The translations under genes and the position numbers were made by a program. The notes under the pieces were generated by a model. That model was not told the DNA's origin, made no database searches, and was given only the letters and a program-made list of their open reading frames with translations. Positions 5,167 through 10,836 of a stretch of DNA of 11,987 nucleotides are shown here, in pieces; positions within the stretch are counted from its first letter, which is position 1, and each line of letters begins with the position of its first letter. The stretch covers positions 1-11,987 of the forward strand of contig JBBRLU010000026.1 of assembly GCA_038231175.1 (NCBI GenBank), read 5' to 3'. This DNA comes from UBA4729 sp038231175 (GTDB lineage: Bacteria; Patescibacteriota; Saccharimonadia; Saccharimonadales; UBA4665).

Positions 5167-6135
5167 TTATATGAATTTAGGCCCTTTATAACGTGATTTT
5201 CTGCGCTCCTTAACGGCCTCGGTATAGGCAGTGCGTATTACCGAGAGGAGCGATGTGAATTCACTTGTTTGATCAAGTGATATGTCAATTCCAACAAGGG
5301 TGCCCGGAAAGTTAGGAGCGTCATTTGTCTCAGCGTGTGCGTCTTTAGTTGGATCGGCGCGAAGTCGCGGGAGACCTTTGATGCGTTTATCTCGTTTGGT
5401 TAGCTTGTATAGCCCGGTGCCGCTGTAAAGAATGAAATAGTCGCGTGCGACCATGGCCATTGATTTGACGAAGAATAAGCCTGCACCAGCATTAGTCTCA
5501 GTTCCGCCTTCGCGTTTTGTTGTCCCTGTAATCCCCGGCGTAAGGGCCCATTTTACGGCATCAAGATCTGTTTGAGCTGGCCACGTTTGGTGAATAGTGC
5601 GCCAGACACCTACTCCCGCATCGCATATGCCCAGTCGGACCATATTTGGTTTTGCATAGTACTGTGCTGCTACAAAAGCTCCCGCTTCTGAACCTGAATG
5701 CTCTAGAACATTACGAACTAGCTCGCCAACCATATATTTTATGGCATCTGAGTGCTGTGCATTAAGGTGTAGTAGGGGAATCATTTCTGTAATAAATTTT
5801 GATTGCTCGTCTTGCGTGCGTATTTGGGTTATGGGTATAAAGCGACCGGCCGACTCATGCTCTGCTATAAAGTAAGGCGATTCTTTTCCGAGGGCCTTAA
5901 AAAGACCCATGCGATCAAGGTAGTGTCCAGAAGTGGCAGTTACATCATCGACTACTATGTTTTCGGGGCTAACGGTCTTACCAAGCGCGGCAAGCATTGT
6001 TAGGACAACAGGATGTATATTGACCCACTTGTCATGAGTAGTAATTTCTAATTTTGACGGCTCACTAGGGTCGAAGGTCTGCAAGAAGGATTCAAAATTA
6101 CGTAGGTAATCTCGGTAAGAAAGAAAAATCTTCAT
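5167..6135 (-). CDS. GHKL/HATPase ATP-binding protein with N-terminal STAS-like region
   Basis: A 322-residue protein. The Bergerat ATP-binding fold is clear: N box ELVRNVLEHSG at 138-148 (Glu138, Asn142, His146), G1 box DAGVG at 172-176 and G2 box NAGAG at 215-219 in a lid-like loop. Residues 1-125 lack the histidine-phosphotransfer helix pair of sensor kinases. They contain a stretch (about 38-83: NIHPVVLTMLAALG, then YLDRMGLFKALG) like the STAS-like front part of some stand-alone ATP-binding proteins. So it is more like an anti-sigma-type serine kinase or an ATPase switch than a sensor histidine kinase. No signal peptide or membrane segment is seen. No SD precedes the ATG; a -10-like TAAACT lies 7 bases before it. 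It is the first gene of a two-gene unit with the DUF4325 gene. Its target is unknown, and no sigma factor gene lies nearby. Confidence 0.85.
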   Translation of the reverse strand: MKIFLSYRDYLRNFESFLQTFDPSEPSKLEITTHDKWVNIHPVVLTMLAALGKTVSPENIVVDDVTATSGHYLDRMGLFKALGKESPYFIAEHESAGRFIPITQIRTQDEQSKFITEMIPLLHLNAQHSDAIKYMVGELVRNVLEHSGSEAGAFVAAQYYAKPNMVRLGICDAGVGVWRTIHQTWPAQTDLDAVKWALTPGITGTTKREGGTETNAGAGLFFVKSMAMVARDYFILYSGTGLYKLTKRDKRIKGLPRLRADPTKDAHAETNDAPNFPGTLVGIDISLDQTSEFTSLLSVIRTAYTEAVKERRKSRYKGPKFI

Positions 6136-6142
6136 ACGAGCA

Positions 6143-6171
6143 AGTTTACCTGTCGAGCGTGTTTTTGTAAA
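6143..6171 (-). promoter_or_regulatory. Promoter of the ATPase/DUF4325 pair
   Basis: On the minus strand TTTACA (6171-6166) and TAAACT (6148-6143) are separated by exactly 17 bases, matching consensus at 5/6 and 4/6. The predicted start, about 6136, is one base before the ATG, giving a leaderless mRNA. The -35 lies entirely in the spacer of the surrounding inverted repeat. Confidence 0.6.
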
Positions 6172-6185
6172 TACACGCTCGACAG
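6150..6185. repeat. 13-bp perfect inverted repeat flanking the -35 box (operator candidate)
   Basis: CTGTCGAGCGTGT (6150-6162) and ACACGCTCGACAG (6173-6185) are perfect inverted copies with a 10-base spacer that carries the -35 element. Arm centres are 23 bases apart, about two helical turns. Placement suits a repressor dimer or tetramer site. No U tract follows on either strand, so it is not a standard terminator. Confidence 0.75.
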
Positions 6186-6240
6186 AGAGGATTTACTTTT
6201 TGTGAAATCTTTAAACTCGCCAGGTTAAGCACTTAGACGC

Positions 6241-6260
6241 GGCAGCGAAGCTGCCTTTTT
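6241..6260 (+). terminator. Orphan Rho-independent terminator on the plus strand
   Basis: GGCAGC (6241-6246), loop GAA, GCTGCC (6250-6255) and then TTTTT. It is a canonical terminator, yet no plus-strand gene is visible between the marR-cupredoxin block and here. It may end an unrecognised short RNA, or insulate the tRNA region from plus-strand transcripts. Confidence 0.65.
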
Positions 6261-6358
6261 CGCTCACTGTGCACGAAACAAGTTTCTGTGCGCAGTTCGC
6301 TCCACCGAACCTACCGTTCGCTGCGCTCACTCACTAGCTTCGTATACTGCTGGATGCC

Positions 6359-6385
6359 AAAACAAAAGCCCCACGTACGTGAGGC
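6359..6385 (-). terminator. Rho-independent terminator of tRNA-Arg
   Basis: On the minus strand GCCTCAC pairs with GTGGGGC (one G-U pair) around the loop GTAC, followed by TTTTGTTTT. It begins eight bases beyond the encoded CCA of the tRNA. Confidence 0.85.
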
Positions 6386-6393
6386 ATCTGTTT

Positions 6394-6470
6394 TGGTGTA
6401 CCCGACAGGATTTGAACCTACGACCTCCGGCTCCGCAAGCCGGCGCTCTATCCAGCTGAGCTACGGGTAC
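6394..6470 (-). tRNA. tRNA-Arg (anticodon GCG), CCA encoded
   Basis: Full cloverleaf on the minus strand: acceptor GTACCCG with CGGGTAC, D-arm TAGCTCAGCTGGATAGAGC, anticodon stem CCGGC/GCCGG with loop TTGCGGA (anticodon GCG, reading CGC and CGU), T-loop TTCAAAT, discriminator A and genomic CCA at 6396-6394. The T stem has two G-U pairs. An unmodified-type GCG anticodon, instead of the usual ACG (inosine) of many bacteria, is worth noting. Confidence 0.95.
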
Positions 6471-6551
6471 ACGCTGGAGCTGCTTTTTTAGTACAACAGG
6501 GGTAATTTTAGCATATTCTAGCTTTATACGCTAGGGTCGGTTGTCTTCTGT

Positions 6552-6557
6552 TAAAAT
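6552..6557 (+). promoter_or_regulatory. Candidate -10 box of tRNA-Ser
   Basis: TAAAAT (5/6 match) lies 12 bases before the tRNA 5' end. No matching -35 is found at normal spacing. The 99 bases between the two divergent tRNAs must hold both promoters; minus-strand candidates for tRNA-Arg around 6505-6515 were too weak to place. Confidence 0.35.
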
Positions 6558-6569
6558 AGGTGGATATCT

Positions 6570-6659
6570 GGAGAGATGGCCGAGTGGTTGAAGGCGCTAC
6601 TCTCGAAAAGTAGTGTACCCTTACGGGTACCGAGGGTTCGAATCCCTCTTTCTCCGCCA
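6570..6659 (+). tRNA. tRNA-Ser (anticodon CGA), CCA encoded
   Basis: Acceptor GGAGAGA with TTTCTCC, anticodon stem CTACT/AGTAG with loop CTCGAAA (anticodon CGA, reading UCG), the long variable arm of class II tRNAs with GTACCC/GGGTAC pairing, T-arm GAGGG-TTCGAAT-CCCTC, discriminator G and genomic CCA. Its 3' 39 bases overlap, on the opposite strand, the end of the large SGNH gene. Confidence 0.96.
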
Positions 6660-9575
6660 CGAAGAGCTCAGTTTATGCTGGGCTCTTTTTGTTACTGCAA
6701 TAACGAGTAAACAAGCAACATACGTTAGCCCGAGCCACTGCCACGAGAACTGAGTAAGGGCCAAATAGGGTGGCTTACCGGCAATAGTAGTCTGACCAGC
6801 CTGCCCTGCCTTAGTTACAGCGGCTCCGAGTACGGCTGGCTGATAGCTAGCTTTAGAAAGCGTCAGCTTTGGCGCGGTCACAGCGCTGTTGGTAGCTGAC
6901 AAGTTGGCCGGTTGTAGCTGACTGGTAGTCACGGCCTTCGACGCGACCTCGAGAGCGCTAATCCCCATAGATACTTTCGGGGCTAAAATTGGGCCATCTC
7001 CTGGTTCTGTCGCCGACGGAGTCATTTGAGCAACCGCAGCCGTTGGCGGAGCGGTCGGTGACACTCCTACTGAAGCACCGGCGCCGCTGCCAGCAGTGTT
7101 GCCGCTGCCGACGTTGCCACTGGCTGGCGGTAGGCCGATAAAGCCGTCACAGGCGTCGTCGATACCGTCATGGTCGGCGTCGAGCCCGCTATTGGGCACG
7201 GTCGGGCAGCTATCGCTGGCGTTAGGTATGCCGTCACCGTCGTAATCGGTATCAGAGTTGTAGACGGTTATGACGTCGATCATGCTGATCGGGTTACCAA
7301 GCTGATCGCTACCATCGACGCCAATCTGATGGCTGCCGGGCGTAGTGGTAGCTGGGACCTGTACGCTACCCGCGACGTCACCGCTGTCGTTACTCGTGAT
7401 GACGCCGATGGCGGTCACCGAGCGACCATCTGACAGGTGTATAGTGTGCGGGCTACGCGGCCGCAGACCGTGTTGCAGACCAGGAATCTTGACTGCTATT
7501 GAGCCGCCCGGTTTGACCGATTTAGTTCTGGTAACGGCGGTTGGCACCGTCGGTCTGATAGGCCGGCCGGACTTCGGTCGCTGCAACAGTTTTGAACCCG
7601 GGTCCGATGCTGACGGATCAGTGACCGCCACAGGGAGTCTGAGCTGCAAATTATGGGTTTGGCGCCTGATGGCCTGCTCGATCAGTTGGTAGCCATAAGC
7701 GTTGGGGTGGAAACTTTCCTGGCCGAGAAAATTAAGGTCGGCCGCGAACGGACCAACTCCGAAACTGATGCCGGCATCATTACCGGCGGTGACGCCGTTA
7801 ACCGCTACCAGGTGGCTGTTAACTTCGCACAAGCGATGACCGGCTAAGGCGTCCTCGATGTTAACGTACGATAAGCCGCTGGCGTTGGCGGCCCGGGCGA
7901 TGGCGTTATTAAGCTGTTTGGTGGCTTCGATAATTACGGCCAGCTCGCCGGTGTTTAGGTGGACGTTGACGGCGCAGCTACCGGTATCGACGACGGTCAA
8001 CGGATAACCGACCACATAGATGGTACTGCCCGGGCTAGCGGCCTGCAGTTTTTTAAAAGCAGTCGTTAAACGCGGAACCTGGGCGTCGATGGTATGGGCC
8101 AGCTCCAGCCGATCCTCGTAGGTGTCGAGGCAATCATTAGCTTGGGTCAGATGGACGTTAAAGTGCGGTGCGACGCACAGGCTGACCAGGTCGCCAAAAC
8201 CGATGTCGTTGCCACCGATCGACACCGTCATGGCCGCCGGCTGGTAGTGGCCAGCGAATACCAGCTGCGGTAAGTAGCCGGCTGCATAATCGCTGAGATA
8301 CTGTTGTATCTGGGATGGCTGTCGACTGGCGTAGGCGACTTCAGGCTGGGCCTGACCGCCGTATCCCGGGTTATTCAGCAGATCAAAAATACGCGCTCCC
8401 GAACAGGCGACATTATGAGCGCCGGCCTTGGTATAGAGATCATTTGCCAGCAATAGGGGGTAAGCTTTTGATGAGTCGTGGCACTTATTGCCGGCCGTAT
8501 CGGTGCCCGCCCGGTAGGTAAAAGCCCCCTCCCCGGACGAGTACGAATCGCCAAGGGCTAAGTAGTCGAGCAAAGCGAAGGGGCCGCCGGTCGGGCTCAG
8601 CTCATAGGTAGTGCTTCCAGAGTTGCTGACATCGCTCAGACTGAGCACGCCATCATTTAAAAAGCGCAGGTGCACCGGGTGCTGGAACTTACTGTCTTTG
8701 GCCACTAAGTCCGGCCAGTATTCATGCGATGGACAGATAGAATTTTCGTTCACCGGTCCGGCACAGCTAGCCAGATCATAGACTCGGATCGACTGAGCCG
8801 CGGAGTTAGCGATAGCGACGTACTCGCCGTCCGGGCTGACGGCTACCTGTGATTCGTTATAGCCGGCCCCGATATTGGAATAGGACGGCGCAAACGGCTT
8901 AGCGTCTAGGCTGGCCAGATTGATCCTTTGAAATGAGCCGCTCGTACTCTCGACGATCAGCCACGAGCCACCGTCAGAAAAAGCCAGGCTATTGGCGTTA
9001 GCGACCAGTTTACGGCCGCGGGCGTCGACCAGTGGAAAGTCAGCTGGTCGTGTCACCTGCTTGGCAGTAACCTGGCCCAACAAATTATGCTGGTCGGCGG
9101 TTGCGGTCAGTATATCGCGGTACAGGCTCAGGTAACTGCCATCTGTTATAGCCGGGTTGAGGGCCAGCATGGAGCTGGTACCCGGCCACGGCAACAATGT
9201 TTCGTGTGGGCCGTAGCGGAGCAACGGCACGACCGTCTGATCGTTACCGGTAAAACTGATCAGGTCGTTGCCCACATCGAGGCTGCCGAAGGCTGTCGAC
9301 ATAAAACAGCCCTGTTGGGTTTGGCCGGTTCCATTAAGGCGATAGCTTATTTTGAGGCAATCCAGATTATCTTCAAAGGCTAGGCGGCCCTCGCCGGTCG
9401 GCGGCGTGGTGCCCAAGCTGCGGACGCTGACGGCCGATGGCGCAGCCCAAGCTGGCCCTGGCGGCAATGGTGGTTCCGTCTGGGCGTGCGCCAGATTGCC
9501 ATACCCGACGACGGCGGCGGCGGCAGTAAAACTTAATACGTAGGCGATAATTTTGAGTCGTAGAGTGGTAGGCAT
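6621..9575 (-). CDS. Large secreted SGNH hydrolase with thrombospondin-3-like Ca-binding repeats and C-terminal anchor
   Basis: A 984-residue surface esterase or lipase candidate. Signal peptide 1-31 (cleavage after AHA). Residues about 160-335 have beta-propeller-like stretches such as VAVSPDGEYVAIANS. SGNH domain about 336-640: GDSYSSGEG with Ser344, block II Gly393 in CSGA, GGNDIGF with Asn456, and His623 in ESFHPN, where Glu620 stands in for the usual Asp. An Ig-like segment (about 670-770) is followed by acidic repeats 775-812 (DTDYDGDGIPNASDSCP, LDADHDGIDDACD), typical of calcium-binding thrombospondin type 3 repeats. A long low-complexity linker, a membrane helix (945-961) and a basic tail end it. 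Residues 973-984 are the antisense of tRNA-Ser. The ATG has no SD; a weak -10, GATAGT, lies 8 bases before it. Substrate unknown; cell-surface attachment or lipid/glycan deacylation is plausible. Confidence 0.9.
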   Translation of the reverse strand: MPTTLRLKIIAYVLSFTAAAAVVGYGNLAHAQTEPPLPPGPAWAAPSAVSVRSLGTTPPTGEGRLAFEDNLDCLKISYRLNGTGQTQQGCFMSTAFGSLDVGNDLISFTGNDQTVVPLLRYGPHETLLPWPGTSSMLALNPAITDGSYLSLYRDILTATADQHNLLGQVTAKQVTRPADFPLVDARGRKLVANANSLAFSDGGSWLIVESTSGSFQRINLASLDAKPFAPSYSNIGAGYNESQVAVSPDGEYVAIANSAAQSIRVYDLASCAGPVNENSICPSHEYWPDLVAKDSKFQHPVHLRFLNDGVLSLSDVSNSGSTTYELSPTGGPFALLDYLALGDSYSSGEGAFTYRAGTDTAGNKCHDSSKAYPLLLANDLYTKAGAHNVACSGARIFDLLNNPGYGGQAQPEVAYASRQPSQIQQYLSDYAAGYLPQLVFAGHYQPAAMTVSIGGNDIGFGDLVSLCVAPHFNVHLTQANDCLDTYEDRLELAHTIDAQVPRLTTAFKKLQAASPGSTIYVVGYPLTVVDTGSCAVNVHLNTGELAVIIEATKQLNNAIARAANASGLSYVNIEDALAGHRLCEVNSHLVAVNGVTAGNDAGISFGVGPFAADLNFLGQESFHPNAYGYQLIEQAIRRQTHNLQLRLPVAVTDPSASDPGSKLLQRPKSGRPIRPTVPTAVTRTKSVKPGGSIAVKIPGLQHGLRPRSPHTIHLSDGRSVTAIGVITSNDSGDVAGSVQVPATTTPGSHQIGVDGSDQLGNPISMIDVITVYNSDTDYDGDGIPNASDSCPTVPNSGLDADHDGIDDACDGFIGLPPASGNVGSGNTAGSGAGASVGVSPTAPPTAAVAQMTPSATEPGDGPILAPKVSMGISALEVASKAVTTSQLQPANLSATNSAVTAPKLTLSKASYQPAVLGAAVTKAGQAGQTTIAGKPPYLALTQFSWQWLGLTYVACLLVIAVTKRAQHKLSSSWRRKRDSNPRYP
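6662..6690 (+). terminator. Rho-independent terminator of tRNA-Ser
   Basis: AAGAGCTCAG (6662-6671) pairs with CTGGGCTCTT (6678-6687, one G-U pair) around a 6-base loop, and the T run extends to 6690. It lies wholly inside the opposite-strand coding sequence of the SGNH hydrolase. Confidence 0.85.
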
Positions 9576-9583
9576 TGCCGCCC

Positions 9584-9589
9584 ACTATC
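9584..9589 (-). promoter_or_regulatory. Weak candidate -10 box of the large SGNH gene
   Basis: GATAGT (4/6) ends 8 bases before the ATG, which would give a near-leaderless mRNA. An A/T island at 9634-9660 further upstream, including TTAATTAATAATTAA, could instead hold the promoter or an UP-like element for the divergent genes. The rest of 9590-9727 shows nothing recognisable. Confidence 0.2.
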
Positions 9590-9727
9590 GCCCGCGCTCC
9601 CCTGCTCTGGCAAGCATAAGCCCATAGAAAATCCTTAAATTTAATTAATAATTAATGTATCCCGCTGCAATTACGCCCGCCCGCCCAAGTGTTCAGTCGC
9701 GAGCTAGCAAAACTGGTGGCCATCTTG

Positions 9728-9733
9728 TACACT
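9728..9733 (+). promoter_or_regulatory. Candidate -10 box of the 59-residue gene
   Basis: TACACT (4/6) lies 7 bases before the ATG at 9741, so transcription could start at or one base before the A of the start codon. No SD and no clear -35 are visible. Confidence 0.3.
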
Positions 9734-9740
9734 CATACTC

Positions 9741-9920
9741 ATGTCCCCTTTTCTTATTTCATTCATGTTGGCAGCTGGCTCGGCGGCTTTCGTCTATGCC
9801 AAGGCCGGGCCCCGACTAGGTTACGGTAATGCCAAGAACGTCTGGCTGGTCACCGGTATCACTTTTGGCCTGATATTCTTGGTATTTATAGTTCTACTGA
9901 CCTTTGTGGTCCACCTTTAA
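9741..9920 (+). CDS. Small two-helix membrane protein, 59 residues, unknown function
   Basis: Starts MSPFLISFMLAAGSAAFVYA and ends at TAA. Two hydrophobic segments (about 2-20 and 34-57) are joined by a short loop with basic residues (KAGPRLGYGNAKN), forming a membrane hairpin with the loop probably cytoplasmic. Codon choice (GCC, GGC, CTG) matches the neighbouring genes, which supports real coding. There is no SD; a -10-like hexamer directly precedes it, so it may be leaderless. I do not recognise a named family. Similar tiny two-helix proteins are, as far as I remember, frequent in Saccharibacteria. It sits 50 bases before the XRE/HAD gene, which seems to have its own promoter. Confidence 0.7.
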   Translation: MSPFLISFMLAAGSAAFVYAKAGPRLGYGNAKNVWLVTGITFGLIFLVFIVLLTFVVHL

Positions 9921-9964
9921 TAGCCGTTTAGTACTATTTTATTCCCCTTTTGCCCAAAAATTGA

Positions 9965-9970
9965 TATTAT
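9965..9970 (+). promoter_or_regulatory. Candidate -10 box of the XRE/HAD gene, implying a leaderless start
   Basis: TATTAT (5/6) directly precedes the first ATG (9971) and ends 6 bases before a second in-frame ATG (9977). Standard spacing places the transcription start exactly on the A of the second ATG, which argues for 9977 as the true start. The -35 region (TTCCCC at 9942-9947) is poor. Confidence 0.45.
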
Positions 9971-10828
9971 ATGGCTATGGACGAGCGGGGTTTGGGCAAA
10001 CAGTTACAGTCGGCGCGGCAAGCAGCCGGCTTAACGCAGCAAGCGCTCTGCCAGCGGGCCAATCTCAGCTTCTCTACCCTGACCAAGATTGAGCGTGGTG
10101 CTATTAAGTCACCGTCGATCTTCACCGTTCAGGCTATCGCCGCCGCCCTCAACCTGGGCCTCGATGCACTGATGGGCAACGCCGGCCTGGCGACGGCTAG
10201 TAGTCGTCAGCTTAAGACCACCAAGAGTGGCGTGCGCTTCGTCTACTTCGATGTTAACGGCTGTCTCATCCGTTTTTATCAGCGGGCGTTTAGCCAGATC
10301 GCCGAAACCTACGACGTGCCGGCCGATGTTGTCGAAACCGCCTTCTGGCACTATAACGACGCCGCCTGCCGTGGCGAGTACACCCCCGATGACTTTAATA
10401 AAGCTCTGGCGAAACGCATCGGTATTCCCGAGCTCGACTGGGCCAGCTACTACTTGGCGGCGGCCGAAAAAATCGAGGAAATGCACGAGCTGGTGCGCTG
10501 GACGGCCGATCACTATAAAGTCGGTTTACTGACCAACATCATGCCTGGGCTGCTCAGCAGTCTGAAGGCGCTGGGTAAAGTCCCCGCCCTGCCCTACGAC
10601 GCTACGGTCGACTCCTCGGAACTAGGAATGATCAAGCCCGAAGCCGCCATCTATGAGGTCGCCGAAGAACGAGCCGGCGTCGATCCGTCCCAGATCTTAT
10701 TTATCGACGACACCAAGGCTAATCTGACGGCCGTCGAGGCCCGCGGTTGGCATGTGATCTGGTTTGACTATGGCCGGCCCGCCGAGTCGGTGGCTGAGAT
10801 CCGCCAGGCGCTAGAACCTAGCGCCTAA
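9971..10828 (+). CDS. XRE-type HTH domain fused to HAD-superfamily hydrolase
   Basis: A 285-residue protein (283 if translation begins at ATG 9977, which the -10 position favours). Residues 8-66 form a Cro/C1-type helix-turn-helix (LGKQLQSARQAAGLTQQALC, then TKIERG). Residues 88-280 form a HAD domain of the HAD-like phosphatase/dehalogenase group with a helical cap. Motif I is VYFDVNGCL: nucleophile Asp94 is present, but the usual second aspartate is Asn96. Motif II is Thr188 (LLTNIMPG), motif III Lys222 (MIKPEAAIY) and motif IV Asp246-Asp247 (FIDDTKAN). The Asn at D+2 should impair ordinary phosphatase acid/base catalysis, as in dehalogenases, where this position is not Asp. It may be a metabolite- or phosphate-responsive regulator. 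The stop codons of this gene and valS are 8 bases apart and convergent. Confidence 0.88.
   Translation: MAMDERGLGKQLQSARQAAGLTQQALCQRANLSFSTLTKIERGAIKSPSIFTVQAIAAALNLGLDALMGNAGLATASSRQLKTTKSGVRFVYFDVNGCLIRFYQRAFSQIAETYDVPADVVETAFWHYNDAACRGEYTPDDFNKALAKRIGIPELDWASYYLAAAEKIEEMHELVRWTADHYKVGLLTNIMPGLLSSLKALGKVPALPYDATVDSSELGMIKPEAAIYEVAEERAGVDPSQILFIDDTKANLTAVEARGWHVIWFDYGRPAESVAEIRQALEPSA
10807..10825. repeat. 8-bp perfect hairpin in the last codons of the XRE/HAD gene
   Basis: GGCGCTAG (10807-10814), loop AAC, CTAGCGCC (10818-10825), ending directly at the TAA codon. No T run follows on either strand, so it is not a classical intrinsic terminator. At the convergent junction with valS it may still stop or stabilise both mRNAs. 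Confidence 0.5.
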
Positions 10829-10836
10829 GTCGTCAC

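Noticed and set aside
5167..6135. Sensor histidine kinase identity for the ATPase gene
   Set aside because: There is no membrane segment and no H-box helix with a phospho-accepting histidine before the N box, so the GHKL/anti-sigma-type reading fits better.
4750..6470. Integrative element with attachment sites at the tRNA-Arg
   Set aside because: No integrase, and no copy of the tRNA 3' end found near the far edge of the ATPase/DUF4325 pair.
7345..7692. Plus-strand open frame of 115 codons, with others at 7170 and 9087
   Set aside because: All lie antisense to the large SGNH hydrolase, whose catalytic blocks prove the minus-strand frame.
10109..10513. Minus-strand open frame of 134 codons
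   Set aside because: Antisense to the XRE/HAD gene, which has all HTH and HAD motifs in frame.
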